A stretch of 64,000 bases of DNA from an uncultured Alphaproteobacteria bacterium (GCA_944392265.1 CALXWC010000001.1:51260-115259), one strand, 5' to 3'. Counted from the first letter of the stretch, positions 18,561 to 29,396 are shown. Notes: generated from the letters alone by a model not told the origin. Program-made: numbers and translations.

Positions 18561-19017
18561 TTTCACTTTCCTTTTTTGGTTGTTCTTTTGTTGTATCAGC
18601 TTTTACTTTTGAAAGTTCTTCCAGTTTTTGAATTTTTTCTATATTAGCATCATCATCTGCATTATCAACTTCGTCTTCAAAGAATTTTTCTTCCGGAATT
18701 TCGGGCGTAAAAATATAATTTGCCCAAGGGGTGTTTTGTTTTCCGTCCATCCATAAAGAAAAGCCTTTACCAATTATCTTGGCATCACAAATCGTATTTT
18801 CTAAAATGTGCTTGATACCGCAGGTAAATTTGCTTTCTTTCGGGCAAGCCATTATATTTTCCGCCATTGCTTCCGTGCAAGGAATAAAGCCTCTTTTTTG
18901 GTAATCATATCTTGGAGAAAGAATGACCAATAAAAAAAACATAAATCCTATAAGCAGAATTAAGCTGATTAAAAATCCAAACCAGTATTCTTTCATAAAG
19001 TAATAAAGTTTTCTCAT
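18544..19017 (-). CDS. Hypothetical single-pass membrane protein
   Basis: 157 aa, not recognised. One strong membrane helix (YWFGFLISLILLIGFMFFLL, residues 11-30) is followed by a soluble domain of about 75 residues containing four cysteines (CTEAMAENIMACPKE, FTCGIKHILENTICDA), suggesting two disulfides in the periplasm. The tail after residue 110 is acidic, then Lys/Glu-rich. The ATG overlaps the stop of the GlmU-like gene (ATGA) and the 3' end overlaps pepF, so all three are translated as a coupled unit. Confidence 0.8.
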   Translation of the reverse strand: MRKLYYFMKEYWFGFLISLILLIGFMFFLLVILSPRYDYQKRGFIPCTEAMAENIMACPKESKFTCGIKHILENTICDAKIIGKGFSLWMDGKQNTPWANYIFTPEIPEEKFFEDEVDNADDDANIEKIQKLEELSKVKADTTKEQPKKESENEQKK

Positions 19018-19745
19018 TTTTGGTTTCTTTCTTTATAAAGCTTTTCTAAAAGGGCTAATTCTTCTTGGGTATTAGCGGCAGAAGCTTCATAAACAGAACA
19101 CTCGATTGCACTGCATTTCCAACCTTTCTTTAAGGCAATGCTGATTGCATCTGTCAGATAATATTCTCCGGCGGCGTTGTTATCTGAAATTTCATCCAAA
19201 ATTTCAAACATTTTAGAACCGTCAAAACACATCATGCCTGAATTGCAGAACTTAATGGCTTTTTCTTCTTCCGTAGCGTCTTTAAATTCGACAATACGTT
19301 CAAGTTCACCGTTTTTCATAACCAAGCGGCCATATCTTGCGGCATCTTCCGGAACAAAGCCTACACAAACTACTGCATAACCCTCACGGCGTTTTTGCAA
19401 AATCTTTTCAATTGTTTCGGTTGTATACAAAGGTTGGTCTCCAAAAATAACCAAAACATCTCCATCGAATCCTTTTAATAAATCTCTGGCGCAGTTAACG
19501 GCATGTCCGGTTCCTAATTGTTTGTCTTGCACACAGGTTTTGTATGGAGCCACTTCTTTTTTTACCAAGTCTCCTTCCGGAGAAATAACCGTAATAATTT
19601 CGGAAACACCTGATTTTTCTAATGTATCAATAATATGTCTTATCATCGGCTTTCCGCAAACAGGCATCATAACCTTTGGTAAATCAGATTTCATTCTTGT
19701 TCCTTTACCGGCGCCCAAAATAACTGCCGCAACTTTTCTACTCAT
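19014..19745 (-). CDS. GlmU-like uridylyltransferase, no acetyltransferase domain
   Basis: NTP-transferase protein closest in motifs to the N-terminal pyrophosphorylase domain of GlmU, which makes UDP-GlcNAc from UTP and GlcNAc-1-P. Visible motifs: LGAGKGTRMKSDLPKVMMPV at residue 11, QDKQLGTGHAVN near 73, GDQPLY near 101, YGRLV near 137, EFKDATEEEKAIKFCNSGM near 153 and NNAAGEYYLTD near 187. At 243 aa the left-handed beta-helix acetyltransferase domain is absent; the gene ends cleanly and is coupled to the next, so it does not look truncated by mutation. Either acetylation is done by another protein, or this enzyme works on another sugar. AAGGAAA precedes the ATG. Confidence 0.85.
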   Translation of the reverse strand: MSRKVAAVILGAGKGTRMKSDLPKVMMPVCGKPMIRHIIDTLEKSGVSEIITVISPEGDLVKKEVAPYKTCVQDKQLGTGHAVNCARDLLKGFDGDVLVIFGDQPLYTTETIEKILQKRREGYAVVCVGFVPEDAARYGRLVMKNGELERIVEFKDATEEEKAIKFCNSGMMCFDGSKMFEILDEISDNNAAGEYYLTDAISIALKKGWKCSAIECSVYEASAANTQEELALLEKLYKERNQK

Positions 19746-19831
19746 CCTATTTCCTTTCTTTTATAATATTTTAATGAATCTGAGTCTATTCTAGTATATG
19801 TATAATTTTTATTAACATTAAAGAGACTTTT

Positions 19832-21952
19832 ATGAGAAAACTTTTTTTTGCAATATGTTTCAGTTTTTATTGCTCTACGGCAATTGCTGCTACTCGCGGT
19901 GTCTTGGATATTAATCAAGCACAAAATCAGGCTCAAGCTCTTAACTTTGAAGAACAACAAAAAATTAATGAAGAGCGAAGAAATTTAGCAAAAATGTCTA
20001 AAGAAGAAATGGATGATTATCTCCGCGAGCGTTTAGAAAATGTCGTTATTACCTCTCTTGACAATGATGATGGTTTAGGTGGAAACAGTTCTGTCAGCAT
20101 ACAAAAATCTGAAGAAGCTCTGGCTATGGAAAAAGAATCTCAAAAAGGATTTTTTGAACGCATTTATGATAATGCCATGAGCAATCTCAAGAATACATCT
20201 AAACCTCGAGAAAAAGCACCTCTTTATACCGATGGAAAACTAATTCTTCCATCTGCAGCAGAACAAGCTCTGTATCGTCAATACCAAAATATTCAGGATA
20301 ACAAACCTCAAGGCCCCGTTATTGAAACGAACCTTCCTCCTTTGAATGAAAAAGTTCTTATTCCGGCAATGGAACATATTCCTTATTATTTTTCTAAAAT
20401 AGAAATTTTACCTGACGCCTTTGGCAAATTTACCGATACTATTGTTGTGGTTGCTAATAACAATAAAGTTAAAAACGGTATAACACGCGCCTTCCCCAAA
20501 TATTTGCTTAACCGAGAAGGTCAAAGACAAAAATTATCCTATAACTTGATTGATGTAAAAATAAACGGAAAAGAAATCCCTTATAAAATTGTTAATCGAG
20601 GAAATTATGTCTTTTTTGAACCGGAAATCGACCTTGGATTAACGCCAGGTGTTTATCAATTTTCTTTTGAATATACTATCAATAATATCATCTTGGCTTA
20701 TGATAATTTTGATGAATTTTACTGGAATATTACCGGAAACGTATGGAATTTGATTATAGCTCGTGCGGGCGCCGTTATTGATTTTCCGCCACAGACTCAA
20801 ATGCTTGGACAAATTGCCTTGACCGGATACCCTGGTGCTTGGAATGAGAATAATGTTGACTTTGTTGCCCATCCTAATCAAAAAAATATTTTAGCTTTCA
20901 GTGCTAAAAATCCATTGTTTATCGGAGAAAGTGTTAACCTTATTGTTTCTGTTCCTAAAGGTAGTGTCAATATTCAATCTTTTAACGGCAAGCTTTTGCA
21001 ATTTATTAGTGAATACGGCAATATTTTATTTGCATTTTTAGGATTATTGGCCATTCTTGGGTCTTATTTACTTTCTTGGCGTGATTTTGAAAAAAATCCT
21101 CAAAAATATCAAAAAAACAGCACCAGAAACCCTTACTTAATGCGCTATGTGCTTAAAAATCATATCGATAACAAAAATTTTGGTATTTTTCTTTTGGAAC
21201 TATATCGCAAAAATATTATTGATATTGAAAAAAATGATGAAAATATTTTCTTGGTTAAAAAAACAGATAATTATTCAAGCTTGTCTAAAAATGAAAGAAA
21301 AGCCATGACGTACCTGTTTGCTAATCATGAAGCTATTCTTAATGTAAATCAAAACAATATGTTTAAGTTCAAAAAGGCCATGCAATATATCCTTAAAGAA
21401 AGTAAAAAGCAGGCTACATTTTTTAAGTTAAAACTCAATCTCCCTTATATTGCTTTTGGTCTTACTATGCTTATTTTAACACAGATGGCTATTTCTTTAA
21501 TAGAAAGCGATTTTTCATATTATTTCTCTTTCTTTATGAGCATAGATGCGCTATTAATATTATTTATTAGCTTGTTATTTATTCGCTTCAAAAGAAAATG
21601 GCTCAATATTTTATTAAAAACAGAGGCTATTCTTGCCATTGGCGGCACTGTCTTTTTCTTATTGGCAATTGTAAATCTGTCTTCTGCTTTATTGATTTTG
21701 GCATCAATGATTGCAATTTTCTTATTTGCCAATATTTTTTCTCAACCAGACTGTTTGTTAAATTCTGCGTTAATTAATGCTCAAGGAATTTCTAAACACC
21801 TCAAGGAAAATAGTGATGTTATTGCTCTTGGAAATGAATTTTCTCGTAGTCAGGCAACTATTTTTGCTTTAGACTGTGAAGATGCTTATATTAAAGCACA
21901 ACCTCATTCTAAGTTAGAAATGGTTCAAGAAATTATAAAGTTCATTAAATAA
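19832..21952 (+). CDS. DUF2207-family membrane protein
   Basis: 706 aa. A signal peptide (MRKLFFAICFSFYCSTAIAA) leads to an extracytoplasmic region. About residues 180-380 match the DUF2207 domain (YYFSKIEILPDAFGKFTDTI, FSFEYTINNIILAYDNFDEFYWNITGN). A membrane helix follows near residue 395 (ILFAFLGLLAILGSYLLSW), then a cytoplasmic stretch, then three or four more helices between 540 and 640. DUF2207 proteins are predicted membrane proteins of unknown function. A divergent GlmU-like gene lies 86 nt upstream and a terminator follows. Confidence 0.85.
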   Translation: MRKLFFAICFSFYCSTAIAATRGVLDINQAQNQAQALNFEEQQKINEERRNLAKMSKEEMDDYLRERLENVVITSLDNDDGLGGNSSVSIQKSEEALAMEKESQKGFFERIYDNAMSNLKNTSKPREKAPLYTDGKLILPSAAEQALYRQYQNIQDNKPQGPVIETNLPPLNEKVLIPAMEHIPYYFSKIEILPDAFGKFTDTIVVVANNNKVKNGITRAFPKYLLNREGQRQKLSYNLIDVKINGKEIPYKIVNRGNYVFFEPEIDLGLTPGVYQFSFEYTINNIILAYDNFDEFYWNITGNVWNLIIARAGAVIDFPPQTQMLGQIALTGYPGAWNENNVDFVAHPNQKNILAFSAKNPLFIGESVNLIVSVPKGSVNIQSFNGKLLQFISEYGNILFAFLGLLAILGSYLLSWRDFEKNPQKYQKNSTRNPYLMRYVLKNHIDNKNFGIFLLELYRKNIIDIEKNDENIFLVKKTDNYSSLSKNERKAMTYLFANHEAILNVNQNNMFKFKKAMQYILKESKKQATFFKLKLNLPYIAFGLTMLILTQMAISLIESDFSYYFSFFMSIDALLILFISLLFIRFKRKWLNILLKTEAILAIGGTVFFLLAIVNLSSALLILASMIAIFLFANIFSQPDCLLNSALINAQGISKHLKENSDVIALGNEFSRSQATIFALDCEDAYIKAQPHSKLEMVQEIIKFIK

Positions 21953-21981
21953 AAAAAAAAGCCGCTTCCGCGGCTTTTTTT
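21953..21981. terminator. Bidirectional intrinsic terminator
   Basis: A run, GCCGC-TTCC-GCGGC, T run, between convergent genes. Confidence 0.85.
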
Positions 21982-22750
21982 ATTCCTCTCTTTGTTTATG
22001 ATAAACATAATTCAAGTATTGATATATATGAGTCATAAAAGAAGCTTTTAAAAAAGCATCAAAAAAACCAACCATATTAATTAATAAAGAAAAACAAAAC
22101 TTAATCATTATACTTTCTGTTCTGAAAGCCAAAAATATTGTTCCTAATAAATTCATTGCAATTGCTGACGGAATAGCCATAACAATAAAGCCCAGAATAA
22201 TTTTTACAATATTTCCTTTTGTCATTTCGGTTGAAAGCTTTAGCGTCATTTCTTTATTTTCGCTCGCTGTTGCAGGAAAAATAAGTATATATCGGCAACA
22301 AAATATAAAAGCAATAAGAGCAATTATTATGCCCATTTGAAATGCTATTCCTCTCTGTCCGGTCAATATAGTTACAATGATGCCAAAAATTCCTGATAAA
22401 AAAGCAACTATTATTAAAAAAGCTAAAGACCATCCCATATATTTACATTCTATTTTTCCAAAACGTAAAGTAGATGGTAAACTTTCATTTAAAATAATCT
22501 TTCTAATCAGTGCAACTGACATAACTATTGAGGTTAAGTATGAAATAATTAAATATTCATACTTCCAAGAATTTTTTAAGCACTCTACATTATCCACTGT
22601 ACACAGTGTTTGAAAACCGGCCAAATAATCAAAAACCACAACCAAAACCAACCAAGATAAGCTGAATTTTAACAGTATATCTACATGAGCAAATACATAT
22701 GCAAAACTTCTGCTTATGCACTCATTTAAAGGGAGTTTAATTATTTTCAT
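21980..22750 (-). CDS. Hypothetical polytopic membrane protein
   Basis: 256 aa with about six hydrophobic helices. It begins with a short amphipathic segment (IIKLPLNECISRSFAYVF) of the sort seen in YciC-like/glycerophosphodiesterase membrane-domain proteins, but I cannot place it firmly. It overlaps the upstream membrane protein gene by 14 nt and is the last gene of the dnaE transcript. The two proteins are similar in layout (N-terminal cytoplasmic segment, then clustered helices) and may form a complex; that is inference. Confidence 0.75.
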   Translation of the reverse strand: MKIIKLPLNECISRSFAYVFAHVDILLKFSLSWLVLVVVFDYLAGFQTLCTVDNVECLKNSWKYEYLIISYLTSIVMSVALIRKIILNESLPSTLRFGKIECKYMGWSLAFLIIVAFLSGIFGIIVTILTGQRGIAFQMGIIIALIAFIFCCRYILIFPATASENKEMTLKLSTEMTKGNIVKIILGFIVMAIPSAIAMNLLGTIFLAFRTESIMIKFCFSLLINMVGFFDAFLKASFMTHIYQYLNYVYHKQREE

Positions 22751-23618
22751 TGTCTATTTTATCCTCTTTGATTAAATAATCATATTGTAACATAATACTG
22801 TTAAACACCATCATGGCAAAAATTACAAAAATCCACTGATACAAAATTTCTGTTGTAACTTCTGTATATAAACCAGCTACTAAATTACGTGTTTCGCTTA
22901 ACACACCGCTCAGTAAATATGTGCTTATTGTTAATATAAAGAAATAACTAAACAATATTCTGCTTGTGTTTCCTCTGGTCTTATACCAAATTTCTTTTAA
23001 TGTGATGCCTTTTTTATAATTTATCGTACAACCTAGAATCGGATAAAATCTAATTAAAAAGAAAGGCATTACCAATACAATAAAATAAAAAAAGAAAACA
23101 ACTGCTTCTATTCTCCAATCCGGATTGGGAACACGTACATATAATGCCCAAAAACCTAGCAGAGGTAAGATATTTAATAATACGATACCTGCAAACTGAG
23201 CAAAAAATATCAAGTCTCTTTTTTCTACTCTAAATAATTCGGGTAAAGAAATATTTCTTTTCTGTGTTGTAAATACATACCACTTAACACAAGATTGAGA
23301 CATAATGAAGCACTTGATAATAAAATAAAGAGAGAACAAAAGTATAGAATTTGAACAAAATGTTCCTTCTCCATAAGAGCATTTCACAGAAAGGCCGAAA
23401 ACCATTCCAAAGAAAGCCATAATCAGACTTGCAACAATACTTACGCTCATAAAAGGTTTAACATAATCAAAAAGCATGCTCAAGGGCATAAATAGAGATT
23501 TCAAAACAGGTAACTTTTTGGGTTTAGGTTCCGTAGATGGAGCTAAAAATCCACCTTCCTGAAATAAGCTATTGTCTCTGAATTTTCCTTGTAGACTTTG
23601 TAAGATTTTATTGAGCAT
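22737..23618 (-). CDS. Hypothetical polytopic membrane protein
   Basis: 293 aa, about six membrane helices after a 50-residue Pro/Lys-containing N-terminal segment. A loop with two cysteines (VKCSYGEGTFCSN, near residues 75-90) faces out if the first helix crosses inward to outward. Family not recognised. It starts 1 nt after the dnaE stop and overlaps the next gene, so it depends on the dnaE transcript. The link to DNA replication is probably only transcriptional. Confidence 0.75.
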   Translation of the reverse strand: MLNKILQSLQGKFRDNSLFQEGGFLAPSTEPKPKKLPVLKSLFMPLSMLFDYVKPFMSVSIVASLIMAFFGMVFGLSVKCSYGEGTFCSNSILLFSLYFIIKCFIMSQSCVKWYVFTTQKRNISLPELFRVEKRDLIFFAQFAGIVLLNILPLLGFWALYVRVPNPDWRIEAVVFFFYFIVLVMPFFLIRFYPILGCTINYKKGITLKEIWYKTRGNTSRILFSYFFILTISTYLLSGVLSETRNLVAGLYTEVTTEILYQWIFVIFAMMVFNSIMLQYDYLIKEDKIDNENN

Positions 23619-23619
23619 T

Positions 23620-26600
23620 CTAAATCTCCTTTATGGTTGTAACCCCTGATATTGCCCTTATCTTACTGACAACATCATTGGCAAAAGCATATCCTCCGGC
23701 CAGTTCTATTCTGACATCCCATTCGGGAATTTCCGGCTTGATATATATTTTATTAACGCCATTTAAATCATGTTTCAAAACTTCATGAATCGGTTGTATT
23801 GCCGTTTTATCATTAACATAAATTATCATTCCGTTTGCCACATTGGCAATTGCTTGATCTAAAGTTTCGACCATATTAACCATGGTTCTTGGTTTTAATT
23901 CTTCATTTTCTTTGGTAATCGAAACACTGACTAAAAGCGGAAAGCCGGAATTAATGACTTCTTCATATTTGGCTAAGCCGTCAGAAAACATCAGACATTC
24001 AAAATTGCTTGTTCCATCAGAAAGCTCCAGAAAAGCATATTTATTGCCTGATTTACTGATGCGTTTTTGGAAAGAAGTTACGCATCCGGCTAATTTAGCA
24101 CGAATATTATCTCCTACTCTCACACTGCCATAAACTTCTCCGGCCGGCTTAACTCCTAATTTTTCCATACCTTCTTTATAGCTATCTAACGGGTGTGCAG
24201 AAATATAAAAACCAATAGCTTCCGCTTCTACTTTCAATTTTTCTAACTCCGGCCAATCCGGCTTATCTGCCAGTTTGACCTTGGTGTGCAATTCTTCTGT
24301 TCCAAATAATGAAGCTTGCGAACTGGTTTTTAACTCTGTGGAAGAATAAATATGCTGTATAATTGTTTCAATATTTGCAAAAATCTTTCCTCTGTTCTTT
24401 TCCAAACAATCAAACGCTCCGGCTTTGGTTAATTGCTCCAACTGGCGGCGGTTAATCTGTTTGAAATCAGTACGATGAATAAAATCAGACAGATCTTTAT
24501 ATGGGCCGTTCTTTTTTCTTTCTTCCACAATGCTTTGCATATTAGCTGCACCTACACCTTTAATAGCACCTAAGGCATAGCGAATATTATTACCTTCTAC
24601 AGCAAACTCTGCATGAGAATGATTAATATCAGGTGGCAAAACCTTAAAGCCAAGTTTTTTGCATTCTTCTTTATAAATTTGCAATTTATCCACATTGGTC
24701 ATATCCAATGTCATCACCGCACACATAAACGCCACCGGATAATGTGCCTTTAAAAATGCTGTTTGATATGAAACCAAAGAATATGCTGCCGCGTGTGATT
24801 TGTTAAAACCATAAGACGCAAATTTTTCCATTTGGTCAAAAATTGCCGTTGCGGTGGCTTCCGGAATACCTTTTTTCAAGGCACCTTCAGTAAACATAGC
24901 ACGTTGCTTTGGAATTTCATCGCGCATTTTTTTACCCATCACCTTACGGAGTTTATCCGCACCGCCCATGGTGTATCCGCCCAAAACCTGCGCAATTTTC
25001 ATAACCTGTTCTTGGTACACCATAATACCATAAGTTTCACCCAAAATCGGCGCTAAATCAGGATGCAAATAGGTAATTTCTTCTTCACCGTGCTTGCGCT
25101 TAATGTAAGTTGGAATGTTATCCATCGGTCCCGGACGGTACAAAGACACAATAGCGATTAAATCTTCAAAACGGTCAGGACGAATCTGTTTGTGAACGTC
25201 TTTCATACCCGGAGATTCAAATTGGAATACCGCTGAGGTATCACCTCTGGATAACATTTGATAAGTGTCTTTATCATCTAGCGGAATATTATCTATATCT
25301 AAATCTATTCCCTGACTAGTCTTAATCCAGTCTACTGCTTTTTTAATAACGGTTAGAGTTTTTAAGCCCAAAAAGTCAAACTTAATTAAGCCGGTTTCTT
25401 CCACAAACTTCATATCATATTGGGTTACCGGCATGTCTGCCTTAGGATCTTTGTACAAAGGTACAAGCTCATCTAACGGGCGGTCACCAATAACCACGCC
25501 GGCCGCATGCATACCAGATTGTCTGTATAGACCCTCAAGCTTCATACCTATATCAAAAAGCTTATTAATCTGCGGGTCGTTTTGGCGCATTTCTTCTAAT
25601 TCGGGAACTTGCTCCAATGACTCTTTTAAGGTGGGGTTTTTACCTTGAACCCCCGGTGGGATCATTTTAGAAATTTTATCTGCCTGAGAATATGGCATTT
25701 GCAACACGCGTGCTACGTCACGAATAACGTTTTTGGCTTGCAATTTACCATAAGTAATAATTTGTGCCACATGGTCAAAACCATATTTATTTTGCACATA
25801 TTCAATAGTTTTGTAACGGTTTTCTTGGCAGAAGTCCACGTCAAAGTCAGGCATGTTTACACGTTCTGGGTTTAAGAAACGCTCAAACAATAAATCTAAC
25901 TTCAAAGGATCCAAGTCGGTAATTTTTAAAGACCAAGCTACAATTGAGCCCGCACCGGAACCACGCCCCGGCCCTACCGGAACACCATGTCCTTTGGACC
26001 AACGAATAAAGTCTGACACGATTAAGAAATATCCGGGGAAGCCCATTTTCTTAATCACGTTAAGCTCATATTCCAAACGCTGATAATATCTCTTGTCTAT
26101 CTCTTGTTTTTCTTCTTCGGTCATGCCTTCATAATAAACATGAACTTTCATACGCTCATTTAAGCCTTTATAGGCTTCTTCGGTAATAAACTCGTCTTGT
26201 GTTCTGTTTCCAGGGCATTCAAAAATAGGCAATAACGGCTGAACCTTTTGCGAAATAAAGTTGCAGCGCATGGCAATATTAACCGTATTTTCAATGGCTT
26301 CCGGAAGATCTTGGAATAGTTCGACCATTTCTTCCGCGCTACGCAGACGATTATTTGGAGAAAAACGTCTTCTGTTTTCATTGGCAACATATTCACCTTC
26401 GGCAATGCAGATTAAAGCATCGTGCGCTTCATACATCTCCGCATCCATAAAATATGCTTCATTCGTGGCCACAAGAGGAATATTGTATTTGTAAGCCCAA
26501 TCAATAAATGTATCTTCGGTTTTCTTCTCTTGTTCCAAACCAATACGAGAAATTTCCATATAAAAACGATTGCCAAAAATCTCGTGCAATTTGACAATAT

Positions 26601-27090
26601 TGGCTTCAGCCTCATCTTTACGGTTTTCAAGGAGTAAACGTCCGGCTTGTCCTTCCCAGCCACCGCTTAAGCAGATAAGACCTTCATTTAGCTCTTCCAA
26701 ATCGCTCATTTTGAGTTGAGCACGCTCCCCCTTGGGCGGATTGTCCAAATATGAGCGTTTCATTAAATGCATCAGGTTTTTATAACCTATTTCATTCATC
26801 ACCAAAATAATAAGCTTGTCCGGCTCTATGATACGTCCTTTAGATTTTAAAACATCATCGGCATCGGGATTTCGTAAAAAGAATTGTGTTCCCAAAATCG
26901 GCTTAACACCTTCGTCTGATGCATATTTTGACAAGGCTTTGCCACAGAACAAATTTGCCGTATCCGTAATGGCTATGGCCGGAATATTATGATCATGCAT
27001 ATAGTGGATTAATTTGGGCACAAGAATAGCGCCTTCCGATAATGAATATGCGGAATGAACGCGTAAATGAACAAATTTTGGTGCCGACAT
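23620..27090 (-). CDS. dnaE: DNA polymerase III alpha subunit
   Basis: Replicative polymerase catalytic subunit. At 1156 aa it matches the DnaE1 length (E. coli 1160). Domains in order: PHP (FVHLRVHSAYSLSEGA from residue 5), the C-family polymerase core with GPGRGSGAGSIVAWSL and the catalytic PDFDVDF aspartates near residue 400-420, helix-hairpin-helix near 830, and an OB domain near 990 (AGCVTSFQKRISKSGNKYAF). The PHP histidines are not all conserved: the HxH reads HVxS-like only in part, so proofreading by PHP is unlikely. Two membrane-protein genes follow on the same strand. Confidence 0.97.
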   Translation of the reverse strand: MSAPKFVHLRVHSAYSLSEGAILVPKLIHYMHDHNIPAIAITDTANLFCGKALSKYASDEGVKPILGTQFFLRNPDADDVLKSKGRIIEPDKLIILVMNEIGYKNLMHLMKRSYLDNPPKGERAQLKMSDLEELNEGLICLSGGWEGQAGRLLLENRKDEAEANIVKLHEIFGNRFYMEISRIGLEQEKKTEDTFIDWAYKYNIPLVATNEAYFMDAEMYEAHDALICIAEGEYVANENRRRFSPNNRLRSAEEMVELFQDLPEAIENTVNIAMRCNFISQKVQPLLPIFECPGNRTQDEFITEEAYKGLNERMKVHVYYEGMTEEEKQEIDKRYYQRLEYELNVIKKMGFPGYFLIVSDFIRWSKGHGVPVGPGRGSGAGSIVAWSLKITDLDPLKLDLLFERFLNPERVNMPDFDVDFCQENRYKTIEYVQNKYGFDHVAQIITYGKLQAKNVIRDVARVLQMPYSQADKISKMIPPGVQGKNPTLKESLEQVPELEEMRQNDPQINKLFDIGMKLEGLYRQSGMHAAGVVIGDRPLDELVPLYKDPKADMPVTQYDMKFVEETGLIKFDFLGLKTLTVIKKAVDWIKTSQGIDLDIDNIPLDDKDTYQMLSRGDTSAVFQFESPGMKDVHKQIRPDRFEDLIAIVSLYRPGPMDNIPTYIKRKHGEEEITYLHPDLAPILGETYGIMVYQEQVMKIAQVLGGYTMGGADKLRKVMGKKMRDEIPKQRAMFTEGALKKGIPEATATAIFDQMEKFASYGFNKSHAAAYSLVSYQTAFLKAHYPVAFMCAVMTLDMTNVDKLQIYKEECKKLGFKVLPPDINHSHAEFAVEGNNIRYALGAIKGVGAANMQSIVEERKKNGPYKDLSDFIHRTDFKQINRRQLEQLTKAGAFDCLEKNRGKIFANIETIIQHIYSSTELKTSSQASLFGTEELHTKVKLADKPDWPELEKLKVEAEAIGFYISAHPLDSYKEGMEKLGVKPAGEVYGSVRVGDNIRAKLAGCVTSFQKRISKSGNKYAFLELSDGTSNFECLMFSDGLAKYEEVINSGFPLLVSVSITKENEELKPRTMVNMVETLDQAIANVANGMIIYVNDKTAIQPIHEVLKHDLNGVNKIYIKPEIPEWDVRIELAGGYAFANDVVSKIRAISGVTTIKEI

Positions 27091-27203
27091 ATAATCCCTT
27101 TTACTTAAAGAAAATTTTCGTTTTCGATTATAACTATTTCAATTTTGCGTACAACTCAAAAATTGCAGATATCACAAACCATACACATAATTTTTTACAT
27201 TTG

Positions 27204-27230
27204 AAAAAAGCTCCTTTACAGGAGCTTTTA
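27204..27230 (-). terminator. prfA terminator
   Basis: AGCTCCT-TTAC-AGGAGCT with A and T runs, 6 nt after the prfA stop. Confidence 0.85.
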
Positions 27231-27235
27231 TTCTT

Positions 27236-28309
27236 TTAATCCAACTCAGCCAATTTTTGAGCCTGATCTTCCATAATCAAAGCATCAATAATCTCGTTTA
27301 AGGCATCACCAGAAACCACTTCATCCAACTTATATAATGTTAAGTTAATGCGGTGGTCGGTTACTCGGCCTTGCGGATAGTTATATGTTCTGATTCTTTC
27401 AGATCTGTCTCCAGAGCCTACTTGCAATTTTCTTTTTTCAGAATATGCAGAATCAATGCTCTCTTTTTGCATATCATATAACTTTGCACGCAAGTGGTTC
27501 ATGGCTTTTTCTTTGTTCTTATATTGAGAACGATCATCTTGACATTGAACAACCACACCTGTGGGAATATGTGTGATACGAACAGCTGACTCTGTTCTGT
27601 TAACGTGTTGTCCACCGGCGCCTGATGCTCTGTATACATCAATTTTTAAATCTGCCGGATTAATGTACATATCCACTTCTTCAATCTCTGGCAAAACGGC
27701 AACCGTTGCGGCAGAAGTGTGAACTCGGCCTTGAGATTCAGTTACCGGAACACGTTGTACGCGGTGTGCACCTGATTCAAACTTCAATCTGGCAAAAACG
27801 TCTTTACCCGTAATTTTGGCTGTGGCTTCTTTATATCCACCCAACTCATTTTCGGTTACGTCGTTAACCTCAAACTTCCAACCCATTTTTTGAGAATAGC
27901 GTTGATACATTTCAAATAAAACAGCGGCAAATAAAGCAGCTTCATCACCACCTGTTCCGGCTCTGACTTCCAAAATGGCGTTTTTCTCATCTTCTTCATC
28001 TTTTGGCAAGAGTAAGATTTTGACTTGTTTTTCAAGCTCAGGCAATTTTTCTTTTAATTCATAATATTCTGCCTCTGCCATTTCACGCATTTCTTTATCC
28101 AACTCAGAATCTTCCATCATGGCTTTGGCATCAGCCATATTCTGCTCGGCATGGCGCAATTCGTGAACGGCTTCAACGACAGGCGTTAATGCGGAAAGCT
28201 CTTTGTTTAGCTTTACCAATTCGTCAGAACTGATATTTGGCTCTGACAACAAAGCCTGAATTTCATCATGTCGATTAACAACGTTACTTAATTTTTCTGC
28301 AAATGCCAT
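27236..28309 (-). CDS. prfA: Peptide chain release factor 1
   Basis: Recognises UAA and UAG stops. The 357-aa protein has the catalytic GGQ in [17 protein letters not shown] near residue 227 and a P-V-T tripeptide in [16 protein letters not shown] (PxT type, which distinguishes RF1 from RF2). The N-terminal helical domain and KNKEKAM/LRAKLYD segment are typical. It follows ispG by 13 nt; a terminator ends the unit. Confidence 0.97.
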   Translation of the reverse strand: MAFAEKLSNVVNRHDEIQALLSEPNISSDELVKLNKELSALTPVVEAVHELRHAEQNMADAKAMMEDSELDKEMREMAEAEYYELKEKLPELEKQVKILLLPKDEEDEKNAILEVRAGTGGDEAALFAAVLFEMYQRYSQKMGWKFEVNDVTENELGGYKEATAKITGKDVFARLKFESGAHRVQRVPVTESQGRVHTSAATVAVLPEIEEVDMYINPADLKIDVYRASGAGGQHVNRTESAVRITHIPTGVVVQCQDDRSQYKNKEKAMNHLRAKLYDMQKESIDSAYSEKRKLQVGSGDRSERIRTYNYPQGRVTDHRINLTLYKLDEVVSGDALNEIIDALIMEDQAQKLAELD

Positions 28310-28322
28310 TTAATTTTCCTTA

Positions 28323-29396
28323 CTATCCTACTTTTACTTTCTCTTCTACCAAACGAACCAATTCGTCTACAATATCTGCATTCTTAACCTTATGGTCAGG
28401 TTTTCCGCCAATGAAAATCATATTTTCATCGCCTCTGCCACCACAAACGCCAAAGTCTGTGTGTCCGGCTTCTCCGGGGCCGTTAACCACGCACCCCATT
28501 ACGGCCAATGACAACGGCTGACTGATATGAGATAATCTTTCTTCCAAAGCCTCAATGGTCTTTTGAACATCATAACCTCTTCTGGCACAGGTCGGACAAG
28601 AAACAATGCGAATACCTCTATGTCTTAAGTCCAGCGCTTTCAAAATTTCATATCCGGCCTTGACCTCTTCTTCAACATCTGCCGTTAAAGAAACACGCAA
28701 TGTATCTCCGATGCCATCCATTAACAAAGCGCCAATTCCCATGGATGACTTAATGGTTCCGGTTCTTAAGCCGCCGGCTTCGGTCACACCTAAGTGCAAC
28801 GGATAATCACATGCTTGAGCCAATTTTTTATAAGCATCAATCATCATTAACGTGTTGGAAGATTTAACACTTATTTTGAACTCGCGAAAATCATTATCTT
28901 CTAACATTTTTGCTTGTTCTAAAGCACTTTCGACCAAAGCATCGGCACAAGGTTCGCCATATTTTTCCAACAATCTTTTATCCAAAGAACCGCCGTTAAC
29001 ACCAATTCTGATTGAGCATCCATGGTCTTTAGCTGCTTGTACAACAGCTTTTACTCTGTCTTGAGAACCAATGTTTCCCGGATTAATACGCAAGCATGCC
29101 GCTCCGTTTTCTGCGGCTAAAATACCTAAACGATAATCAAAATGGATATCTGCCACAACCGGAATTTTAACTTCTTTGGTGATTATTCTTAATGCTTTGG
29201 CAGAATCTTCATCCGGACAAGAACAGCGCGTGATGTCACAGCCGACCGCTTCTTGACGTTGTATCTGTTCAATAGTGGATTTTGCATCCGATGTCAAGGT
29301 ATTTGTCATGGATTGGACGGTTATAGGGGCATCTCCGCCTACGGCTACATTTCCAACCATTATCTTACGACTTTTACGACGAACTATTTTTTCCAT
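28323..29396 (-). CDS. ispG: HMB-PP synthase IspG
   Basis: Fe-S enzyme of the MEP isoprenoid pathway that converts MEcPP to HMB-PP. The 357-aa protein has the N-terminal TIM-barrel ([19 protein letters not shown], near residue 28) and the C-terminal 4Fe-4S domain with cysteines in [11 protein letters not shown] (near 266) and [17 protein letters not shown] (near 300). This is the compact bacterial type. It makes precursors used by UppS and needs clusters from the SUF operon at the right of the window. It shares a transcript with prfA. Confidence 0.97.
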   Translation of the reverse strand: MEKIVRRKSRKIMVGNVAVGGDAPITVQSMTNTLTSDAKSTIEQIQRQEAVGCDITRCSCPDEDSAKALRIITKEVKIPVVADIHFDYRLGILAAENGAACLRINPGNIGSQDRVKAVVQAAKDHGCSIRIGVNGGSLDKRLLEKYGEPCADALVESALEQAKMLEDNDFREFKISVKSSNTLMMIDAYKKLAQACDYPLHLGVTEAGGLRTGTIKSSMGIGALLMDGIGDTLRVSLTADVEEEVKAGYEILKALDLRHRGIRIVSCPTCARRGYDVQKTIEALEERLSHISQPLSLAVMGCVVNGPGEAGHTDFGVCGGRGDENMIFIGGKPDHKVKNADIVDELVRLVEEKVKVG

